The notes beneath the pieces were generated by a model. It was not told the DNA's origin, searched no databases, and saw only the letters and a list, made by a program, of their open reading frames with translations. From NCBI GenBank assembly GCA_035295665.1, contig DATGIQ010000507.1, forward strand, positions 1-6,050: DNA of 6,050 nt. The letters are read 5' to 3'. Both the position numbers and the translations under genes were made by a program. Of the stretch, positions 1 to 5,263 are shown one piece after another. This DNA is from DATGIQ01 sp035295665. Its GTDB lineage: Bacteria; Planctomycetota; Planctomycetia; Gemmatales; Gemmataceae. The first letter of the stretch is position 1; every line of letters starts with the position of its first letter.

Positions 1-621
1 GGCTGCGACTTGCGCTGTGCTTTCTGTATTGCCGAGCTCAACGCTTTCGATCCGCGCCGGGGACAGGAGCTGACACCAGAATTCTTCCAGCAAGCGGTGG
101 CCTGGGGTCAGGAACAAGGGGCCCGCACACTCCAGTGGGTCGGCGGTGAGCCCACGATTCATCTGCCGGCGATCTTGTCGGTGATGGCCAGATGCTCGAC
201 GTTGCCTCCCATGGTCTGGAAATCCGATTTTCATTGCACGCCGCAGGCGTTGAACTTACTCGAAGGTGTGGCAGACGTCTACGTGGCCGACTTCAAGTTT
301 GGCAACGATCACTGTGCCCGACGCTTGAGCGGCGTGGATGGTTATGTCGAGATCGTGACCCGAAACCTTTGCCACGCCCGCCGACAAGGCGATCTGATTG
401 TCCGCCATCTGCTGCTGCCGGGGCACCTGGATTGTTGTTTCCGTCCGTTGCTGAACTGGTTACAGCGATTCCTGCCTGAGACTAAGTTCAGTCTGCGGGA
501 TGGTTACTTGCCGTACTGGCAAGCGGGGCGGCATTCCGAGTTGGCCCGACCGCTGGACCGGGACGAAGCGGAGCATGCCCGTGAGCTGGCGGCTCGAGCC
601 GGTTTACGGCTGATTTACTGA
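1..621 (+). CDS. PflX-like radical SAM protein (COG1313), 3' part; 5' end outside the window
   Basis: Reading frame 1 is open from the first base, so the gene is cut by the window edge and 206 residues are visible. The segment opens with GCDLRCAFC, the CxxxCxxC motif (Cys at visible residues 2, 6 and 9) that binds the 4Fe-4S cluster of radical SAM enzymes. Residues 48-51 are GGEP, the motif that contacts the SAM amino group. The stretches DVYVADFKFG, YVEIVTRN, LIVRHLLLPGH and the nearby paired Cys match the PflX-like family (COG1313), which resembles pyruvate formate-lyase activases. Members are presumed to make a 5'-deoxyadenosyl radical, but their substrates are unknown and no glycyl radical enzyme lies in this window. 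Judging by family length, perhaps the first third, before the cluster motif, is missing. The gene ends 93 bp before the next start on the same strand. The family call is firm; the function is not. Confidence 0.9.
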   Translation, partial: GCDLRCAFCIAELNAFDPRRGQELTPEFFQQAVAWGQEQGARTLQWVGGEPTIHLPAILSVMARCSTLPPMVWKSDFHCTPQALNLLEGVADVYVADFKFGNDHCARRLSGVDGYVEIVTRNLCHARRQGDLIVRHLLLPGHLDCCFRPLLNWLQRFLPETKFSLRDGYLPYWQAGRHSELARPLDRDEAEHARELAARAGLRLIY

Positions 622-705
622 ACCATGGTCCGGTTAGTTGTATCCGTTTCGCGGCGATTCGCGGAACCGCCCGAACCAAAATGGACACCTTCCACCCGAG
701 CGCGT

Positions 706-710
706 AGGAG
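706..710 (+). promoter_or_regulatory. Ribosome binding site for the small protein gene
   Basis: AGGAG lies 4 nt before the ATG at 715 and 10 nt before the in-frame ATG at 721. It argues against the earlier in-frame ATG at 625, which has no such site and would add a low-complexity Arg/Pro-rich leader. The spacing does not decide between 715 and 721. Confidence 0.55.
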
Positions 711-714
711 ACGA

Positions 715-897
715 ATGCCCATGGCGGAGGAAGACGAGACGGGCATCAGCGAAATCACGATCCTGCCGGATGGTCGGGTCTACGTTTTCGGGATGTCCCT
801 GCAAGTTCTGGAAGTGTTGCAAACTCTAGAGCCAAGCGACCCGCGCTTGCGGCAACTACAGCAGCAGCTTTGTTCGCTGGCGAAGGCGGGTGGTTGA
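715..897 (+). CDS. Small conserved-looking protein of unknown function (60 aa)
   Basis: I do not recognise a named family. The protein has an acidic start (residues 4-9), then a predicted beta-hairpin around EITILPDGRVYVFG (residues 13-26) with a PDG turn. Two helical stretches follow (about 28-38 and 42-57) containing LEVLQTLEPSDPRLRQLQQQ. There is one Cys (C53) and no membrane segment or signal peptide, so it is probably cytoplasmic. The start at 715 follows AGGAG at 706-710; ATG 721 would give 58 residues. The gene sits between the radical SAM gene and the Ycf46-like gene, 57 bp before the latter, on the same strand. That position suggests an accessory role for one of them. The strand-turn-strand pattern loosely echoes the start of the DUF2997 protein at 3097. 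That the gene is coding is inferred from its RBS, its ordered predicted structure and the lack of a better overlapping frame. Confidence 0.7.
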   Translation: MPMAEEDETGISEITILPDGRVYVFGMSLQVLEVLQTLEPSDPRLRQLQQQLCSLAKAGG

Positions 898-954
898 GCG
901 AACCGGCAAACTCGTCGTCGCTATCGGTTCTTTCTTGAACAGGGTGGTTGAATC

Positions 955-2553
955 ATGGCCAATTCGATGGAGCCTACATCGGCCCGGCCCCGAATCTCGC
1001 AGGACGCTCGCCGGGAAACGAAGCCGGCCAAGCCGCGGACACCCGTTCGCTCGCCGGATGAGCTGGAAGTGTTGATCCGTGCTCGTTATCCCATCATCTA
1101 CGTCGTGAGCTGGGAAGAAGAACGGGTGGAACAGCGGCTGGCCGCCATCGCCAGGGACCGGAACAAGCAGTTTTACATCTGGACCTACACGCAGGGAATT
1201 CACAAGTACGGAAGCGACCCCCGGCGGACGAAGTCGCCAACCGGCAACACGACCGATCCCCTGGCTGCCCTTGATGCGGTGGAAGCTCAGCTCGAGCCGG
1301 CGATTTTCTTGTTCAAAGATTTCCACGCCTTCACCGAGGAAAACCGGGCCAACTTGGCTGTCCTCCGCCGGTTGCGGGATATCGCTGCCCATCTCCGTGA
1401 CTCGTACAAGACCGTCGTGATCGTTGCCCCGGTGGCCCGAATTGCGTGTGAGCTGGCCAAGGACGTGACCTTGGTGGAGTTCGGGATGCCGAACGTTGAG
1501 GAAATTGATCGGTTGCTCGACCGGATCATCGAGGACCTCAGAGACAATCCCCAGGTTCGCATCGACCTGAGTGCCGAGGGCCGGGAACGCTTGCTCTACG
1601 CCGCCCGCGGTTTGACGCTGAAAGAGGCGGAGAATGTTTTCGCCAAGACCCTCGTGCTGTCCGGCAAGATCGATGCCGATGACGTAAGCGTCGTTTTCAG
1701 CGAGAAACAGCAGATCATCAGGAAGAGTGGCTTGCTGGAGTATTACGCCAGTCAGGAACAGTTCACCAATGTGGCTGGACTGGTCAACCTCAAACACTGG
1801 CTGACCAAGCGGGGCATGGCATTTACCGATCGGGCCGCCGCGTTCGGTCTTCCCGCGCCCAAAGGTGTTCTATTGCTGGGCGTCCAGGGCTGCGGCAAGA
1901 GCTTGTGCGCCAAGGCAGCCTCGAGTCTGTGGAAGATGCCGCTTCTCCGCTTCGATATTGGACGCATGTTCGGCAGCTTGGTCGGGTCGAGTGAAGAAAA
2001 CATGCGCATGGCTATTCATACCGCAGAGAGCGTCGCTCCTGCAATCTTGTGGGTGGACGAAATTGATAAGGCTTTTGCAGGGACGACCGGTTCGGCCGGC
2101 AGCGATGCGGGAACGTCCTCCCGTGTCTTCGGCACGTTCGTGACCTGGCTCTCGGAAAAAACGTCGCCGGTCTTCGTCATTGCCACAGCCAACAACATCA
2201 GCCATTTGCCGCCCGAATTGCTCCGTAAGGGCCGGCTCGACGAAATCTTCTTTGTCGGTCTGCCAAGCGAGCCTGAACGGCGCGATGTTTTCCGCATCCA
2301 TTTACAGAAACGTGGCCGCGACCCAGCTCAATTCGATCTGGGATCGCTGGCATGCGCGTCGGAAGGCTTCAGTGGTGCGGAGATTGAGGAAGCCGTCGTT
2401 TCGGGGTTGTTCGATGCATTTAGCAAAGGGTGTGAGCTGAGCACCGATATCCTCCGAACAAGCCTGGCCGAGACCGTGCCACTTTCCCGAACCATGAGCG
2501 AGGAATTAGACCGGCTGAAAACATGGGCCCAGGGAAGAGCACGACCCGCTTAA
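955..2553 (+). CDS. Ycf46-like AAA+ ATPase
   Basis: This 532-residue protein has the usual length and architecture of the Ycf46 family (COG0464 type). Residues 1-35 are basic and probably disordered. Residues about 38-235 form the N-terminal half, which looks like an AAA fold without a Walker A: it has the strands PIIYVVSWEEER (46-57), AIFLFKDFHAF (116-126) and TVVIVAP (153-159). The C-terminal half is a full AAA+ module. It has Walker A GVQGCGKS (309-316), Walker B ILWVDE (364-369), sensor 1 ATANN (410-414), Arg-finger segment RKGRLD (424-429) and a sensor-2 region GFSGAEIEEA (471-480). It should be a cytoplasmic oligomeric ATPase that remodels a protein partner. In Synechocystis a Ycf46 protein has been linked to regulation of CO2 use, but its biochemistry is unknown. 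The start follows AGGGTGG (941-947) at 7 nt. The DUF1257 gene lies 70 bp downstream and is a known genomic companion. The symbol is left blank because Ycf46 is a family label here. Confidence 0.93.
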   Translation: MANSMEPTSARPRISQDARRETKPAKPRTPVRSPDELEVLIRARYPIIYVVSWEEERVEQRLAAIARDRNKQFYIWTYTQGIHKYGSDPRRTKSPTGNTTDPLAALDAVEAQLEPAIFLFKDFHAFTEENRANLAVLRRLRDIAAHLRDSYKTVVIVAPVARIACELAKDVTLVEFGMPNVEEIDRLLDRIIEDLRDNPQVRIDLSAEGRERLLYAARGLTLKEAENVFAKTLVLSGKIDADDVSVVFSEKQQIIRKSGLLEYYASQEQFTNVAGLVNLKHWLTKRGMAFTDRAAAFGLPAPKGVLLLGVQGCGKSLCAKAASSLWKMPLLRFDIGRMFGSLVGSSEENMRMAIHTAESVAPAILWVDEIDKAFAGTTGSAGSDAGTSSRVFGTFVTWLSEKTSPVFVIATANNISHLPPELLRKGRLDEIFFVGLPSEPERRDVFRIHLQKRGRDPAQFDLGSLACASEGFSGAEIEEAVVSGLFDAFSKGCELSTDILRTSLAETVPLSRTMSEELDRLKTWAQGRARPA

Positions 2554-2623
2554 AGTCCGTCGTCCGTTGTTCCCAGCAGGCTGGCTCCGGACCACGGTCC
2601 ATTCATGAATTGAGGAGAATCTG

Positions 2624-3085
2624 ATGAGCTCGGTTATTGTCCTGACGCCTCTCATCATCGCCGGCTGGCCGGCGATTACATCGGCGGTGACCGCGGCCGT
2701 GAGCACGATGGGTTATGCCCTGTGCAAAGAAACGGGGGCGCGGCGGCACCTGCTGGCGGACGCGAAGACCAAGGCGGAGATCGAAATTGAAAACAGCGAG
2801 ATCCTGGAAGCCGCGGCGGGGACCGGCGAAGAACTGATCGTCGAAAAGGATGGAATCCGGGCGGTCTTCAGCAGAGACGCGCGAGGGGCGCTCAAAGTTT
2901 GCATGGAGGGCGTGGGCTATTCCAAGCAGGAATTGCGTCGTCTCGGTCAAGAGCTAATTGGCCGGGTCACGCAGCAGTATGTCTACCACAAGATGATCAC
3001 AGAGCTGCGCGAACGAAAACTGGCCGTCGTCGGCGAAGAGGTGGCCAAGGACCGCACAATCAAGCTCCGGGTACGCAATTGGTGA
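2624..3085 (+). CDS. DUF1257 (Ycf35-like) protein
   Basis: This 153-residue protein is close to the size of Ycf35/DUF1257 proteins. The C-terminal 40 residues (114-153) carry the family pattern: a QQYVYHKMITELRER helix, then VVGEEVAKDRTIKLRV, ending in Arg-Asn-Trp. The centre (about 69-92) has two strands, ELIVEKDGIRAVF and LKVCMEG. The molecular role is unknown. DUF1257 proteins occur in cyanobacteria, plastids and some other bacteria, commonly beside Ycf46-type ATPases and DUF2997 proteins, as here. The start is set by GAGGAG at 2612-2617, 6 nt before the ATG. The N-terminus is odd: the first 34 residues contain no charged residue and are mostly hydrophobic (IVLTPLIIAGWPAI and following), unlike the soluble start of Ycf35. 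It may be a buried helix or a membrane contact. The stop is 11 bp from the DUF2997 start, so the two are almost certainly co-transcribed. Confidence 0.85.
   Translation: MSSVIVLTPLIIAGWPAITSAVTAAVSTMGYALCKETGARRHLLADAKTKAEIEIENSEILEAAAGTGEELIVEKDGIRAVFSRDARGALKVCMEGVGYSKQELRRLGQELIGRVTQQYVYHKMITELRERKLAVVGEEVAKDRTIKLRVRNW
2657..2676 (+). repeat. Hairpin early in the DUF1257 coding region
   Basis: A perfect 8-bp inverted repeat (ATCGCCGG and CCGGCGAT) surrounds a CTGG loop, starting 33 nt after the start codon. It encodes residues around Ile-Ala-Gly-Trp-Pro-Ala-Ile. It could slow early translation, or it may be a by-product of GC-rich codon choice. Confidence 0.35.
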
Positions 3086-3096
3086 AGGGAGAACTC

Positions 3097-3303
3097 ATGG
3101 CGCGCGAAGAATTTGAAATCGAAATCAGCTCCAGCGGAAAGGTCACGGTTCGGACCGTGGGAATCAAGGGACCGGCCTGCTTGGACTTTGCCGACCTGTT
3201 TGCCCAGATCATCGGCAAGGAGGAATCGCGGGAATTGACCCACGAGTATTACGAAACGCAGACCGTGACCCAGCGGCATCTCGAACAAAAACTGAAGCGG
3301 TGA
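3097..3303 (+). CDS. DUF2997 family protein
   Basis: This 68-residue protein matches DUF2997 in size and motifs. It opens with a beta-hairpin FEIEISSSGKVTVRTVG (residues 6-22). The family signature follows: KGPACLDFADLF (24-35, with Cys28), IIGKEE (38-43) and LTHEYYE (47-53). The last 15 residues are polar and helical. There is no signal peptide or membrane segment. Its biochemical role is unknown; the family is known mainly for lying next to DUF1257 and Ycf46-type genes. The ATG at 3097 follows AAGGGAGA at about 3085-3092, 4 nt upstream of the start. The gene lies 11 bp after the DUF1257 stop and 9 bp before the zinc-ribbon gene, in an operon arrangement. An alternative start upstream, inside the DUF1257 gene, would add residues that do not fit the family. 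Confidence 0.87.
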   Translation: MAREEFEIEISSSGKVTVRTVGIKGPACLDFADLFAQIIGKEESRELTHEYYETQTVTQRHLEQKLKR

Positions 3304-3312
3304 GTCGACGCC

Positions 3313-4350
3313 ATGCAGTGTTCCAGTTGTCACTTTGAAAACATGCCCGGCGTCGAAGTGTGTGGCCGTTGCGGCAGCTCACTCCGGCTGGCGACGGCGG
3401 TTGTCGATGTCCATCCGCCCCGCGCGCGACCGTGGGTCAAACGAATGCGGCGGACCTTGCCGCTGCGCAAAGTTTCGGCCCAGGTGCGCGATGCGGTCCG
3501 CGGACTCCGTCACCAGGCAGCCGATTTTGCCCAATTCGTTGGCTTTCCCCAGCCGCGGCCGGGGATGTTGCCGCGCTTGATCGTCCCCGGCTGGGCCCAC
3601 ATCCATTCCGGTCAGGTTCTGCATGGCAGCCTGTTCCTTGGCGTTTATTTGACCCTGCTGGCGTTTGGATTCTTGTGTCTCGGCACGCAGCTGGGAAGCT
3701 TTCTGCTGGGGCTGGCCTTCAGCGTCCATCTCTCTTCGGTCCTGAGCATCCTGTTCGCCTGTCCCGGAGATATCCCCTCGCGGTTTGTCACTACCACCGT
3801 GGTGGCCATGACCCTGTCGCTAGCCGTGTACTTTCCCGCCGGCTGGCTGCTGACCCGCGTCGCCGATCCGCACACCATCACCCTGGCCGTGTTCCCTTTC
3901 GAAGAGGGGGACGTGGTGCTCGCCAACCAATGGGCCTACTTACGGTCGCCGCCCCAACCCGGGGATATCGTGCTCTACGAGAGACGGGGGGTGAATATCC
4001 CGCCCCGGCGGGGACACGTAGCCATCCGCCTTCAAAATGGCCAGGACATCGATCGGATTCTGGCCGGGCCAGGCTCCCAGGTTCGCTGGGAAAATGGTGA
4101 ACTGTACGTGGACGGCCGGCCGTCTCCTTTTCACCCCCTCAATCCCTTGCACGTTCCAACACAGATCCGACTTTCCGTTCCCGAAGGGCATTACTGCATC
4201 CTGCCGAGCACGCTTAGCCAGACCATACCGACGGGCTATGAGCTTCCGGCATCGGTCTGGGGAGACTTGAGCATCGTCCGAGCCGGGCGGATCCAGGGCC
4301 GAGTGTACTGGCGCCATCAACCACTGAGCCGCATGGGCTTGCTCCGCTGA
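3313..4350 (+). CDS. Zinc-ribbon membrane protein with an inactive-looking signal peptidase I (S26)-like domain
   Basis: The 345 residues have three parts. Residues 3-20 form a zinc ribbon with CxxC pairs at C3/C6 and C17/C20. Residues about 105-123, 127-150 and 159-180 are three hydrophobic membrane segments, preceded by PGWAHIHSGQ (a PG-x-G-like motif seen in small membrane proteins). Residues about 190-335 resemble the type I signal peptidase fold: EEGDVVLANQWAY (197-209), PGDIVLYERR (216-225), ENGELYVDGRP (260-270), VPEGHYCIL (289-297) and the final VWGDLSIVRAGRIQGRVYW. The catalytic residues are absent. The SMxPT motif is replaced by AVFP (192-195), the KRxxGLPGD Lys region reads DRILAGPGS (247-255), and the GDNR box is missing. 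It is therefore probably a non-proteolytic membrane protein, perhaps a binding or scaffold module. The start is 9 bp after the DUF2997 stop with only a weak GGTGAG upstream. The TPR gene follows after 14 bp. Confidence 0.8.
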   Translation: MQCSSCHFENMPGVEVCGRCGSSLRLATAVVDVHPPRARPWVKRMRRTLPLRKVSAQVRDAVRGLRHQAADFAQFVGFPQPRPGMLPRLIVPGWAHIHSGQVLHGSLFLGVYLTLLAFGFLCLGTQLGSFLLGLAFSVHLSSVLSILFACPGDIPSRFVTTTVVAMTLSLAVYFPAGWLLTRVADPHTITLAVFPFEEGDVVLANQWAYLRSPPQPGDIVLYERRGVNIPPRRGHVAIRLQNGQDIDRILAGPGSQVRWENGELYVDGRPSPFHPLNPLHVPTQIRLSVPEGHYCILPSTLSQTIPTGYELPASVWGDLSIVRAGRIQGRVYWRHQPLSRMGLLR

Positions 4351-4352
4351 AA

Positions 4353-4358
4353 GGAGAG
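4353..4358 (+). promoter_or_regulatory. Ribosome binding site selecting a GTG start
   Basis: GGAGAG lies just after the stop of the zinc-ribbon gene. Its GGAG core is 8 nt before GTG 4365, which supports GTG as the start of the TPR gene. The ATG codons at 4450 and 4464 are out of frame and in frame respectively, and the latter would cut into the first TPR helix. Confidence 0.65.
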
Positions 4359-4364
4359 CATTTC

Positions 4365-5201
4365 GTGCCACGCTTCGATCGCCTGGAGTTTGACCCGTCG
4401 CCCGAGCAGCCCGGCGTACCTCCAGCGCACGCCGCCGACCCGGACCGCGATGAGCATTATTGGATGCGCCTGGCCGACGCCGACCGGCGTCAGGGGTTGT
4501 TTGAAAATGCCCTGCGCTTTTATTCGCGCGCCCTCGAACTGGATCGAGCCTTGGTGGAAGCGTGGATCGGCCAAGTGCAAATGCTGATCGCCCTGGGGGA
4601 GTACGCAGAGGCCGAACTCTGGAGCCGCAAGGCGCTGGAGCTCTTCCGCAATCAGGGCGGACTCCTCGCTGCCCGTGCCCACGCCCTGTGCCGGCAGGGC
4701 GACCGAAAGCAAGCACAGATGTTGTGCGATGCAGCTTTGGCACAGGCCGGGCATTCCGCTTACACCTGGATGGTGCGCGGCGAACTCATGGTGGCCAGCA
4801 AGGAAGGTATCGATCGTCATTGCTTCGACAAAGCAGTACAGATCGACCAAGATTGGTTGGTACTTCTGGAGATCGCACAGGTTTATCTTCACTATCGCGT
4901 ACCGAGCAAGGCGCTGACTCGGATTCGACAGGCGGTGGAGAAGGCGCCCGACAACGCCCATTGCTGGTTCGTTCAGAGTCAATGCGAGGAGGCCTTGGGC
5001 CTGACCGTCCGGGCCCAGGCCAGCTTGAAGCGTTGTTTGGAGATTGTCCCCGGCCACACCGAGGCACAGCGGCGGCTGACCACCCTGTCGAAGCAGGGCT
5101 GGTCGCTCCGAAGCGCCGTTCGGCGCTTCGGGTCGTTCTTTCAGCGCGCCCTTGGTAGCCTTGTCCTCAAAAAGTCGGCTGACGAGGCAAAGGCCCTGTA
5201 G
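4365..5201 (+). CDS. TPR-repeat protein
   Basis: This 278-residue protein starts at GTG. The first 28 residues are acidic and Pro-rich. From about residue 32 it is a series of tetratricopeptide helices. The first unit reads YWMRLADADRRQGLFENALR and ends in a typical ALELD turn near residue 60. Later units include AWIGQVQMLIALGEYAEAEL, LAARAHALCRQGDRKQAQML, VLLEIAQVYLHYRVPSKALT and CWFVQSQCEEALGLTVRAQA, giving about six in total. The last 35 residues are basic and lack the TPR pattern (SAVRRFGSFFQRALGSLVLKK), possibly an amphipathic membrane-binding helix. There is no signal peptide, so it is probably cytoplasmic. TPR proteins are scaffolds; the partner is unknown. It lies 14 bp after the zinc-ribbon membrane protein and 62 bp before a PilT-type ATPase, so a role near an envelope or pilus complex is plausible but unproven. 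A strong hairpin lies inside its 3' end. Confidence 0.85.
   Translation: MPRFDRLEFDPSPEQPGVPPAHAADPDRDEHYWMRLADADRRQGLFENALRFYSRALELDRALVEAWIGQVQMLIALGEYAEAELWSRKALELFRNQGGLLAARAHALCRQGDRKQAQMLCDAALAQAGHSAYTWMVRGELMVASKEGIDRHCFDKAVQIDQDWLVLLEIAQVYLHYRVPSKALTRIRQAVEKAPDNAHCWFVQSQCEEALGLTVRAQASLKRCLEIVPGHTEAQRRLTTLSKQGWSLRSAVRRFGSFFQRALGSLVLKKSADEAKAL
5108..5131 (+). repeat. Perfect 11-bp hairpin inside the 3' end of the TPR gene
   Basis: CCGAAGCGCCG and CGGCGCTTCGG are exact complements around a TT loop; alternatively this is a 10-bp stem with a GTTC tetraloop. The hairpin lies about 70 nt before the TPR stop and encodes part of the basic tail. It is followed by GTCGTTCTTTC, which is pyrimidine-rich but not a clean T run. 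It could weaken transcription or protect mRNA before the pilT-like gene, or be chance in GC-rich coding DNA. Confidence 0.5.
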
Positions 5202-5263
5202 TTGGTCCTGCCATTTTCGTCTGTCGTGCAAACCGCTCCCAAACCTTTCTCAGAGATCCCACA

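Noticed and set aside
625..714. Upstream ATG at 625 as the start of the 60-residue protein
   Set aside because: The extra 30 residues are Arg/Pro-rich and unstructured, and no ribosome binding site precedes 625, whereas AGGAG precedes 715.
900..930. Inverted repeat GAACCG ... CGGTTC followed by TTTCTT, as a terminator before the Ycf46-like gene
   Set aside because: The stem is only 6 bp with a 19-nt loop, and the T run is interrupted, so it is too weak to call.
856..1797. Long open frame on the - strand (313 codons) opposite the Ycf46-like gene
   Set aside because: It lies antisense to a gene with clear family motifs. Its translation shows no recognisable domain and is explained by GC-rich codon bias, which leaves the complementary frame open.
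3360..4100. Alternative + strand frame of 246 codons overlapping the zinc-ribbon membrane protein
   Set aside because: The translation is Arg/Pro/Ala-rich and lacks the membrane segments and S26-like motifs present in the chosen frame.
3940..4743. Open frame of 267 codons on the - strand across the zinc-ribbon and TPR genes
   Set aside because: The translation is Arg/Pro/Gly-rich with no domain, and it spans the boundary of two well-supported + strand genes.
4317..5231. Open frame of 304 codons on the - strand opposite the TPR gene
   Set aside because: The TPR pattern on the + strand is unambiguous, and the reverse translation has no family features.
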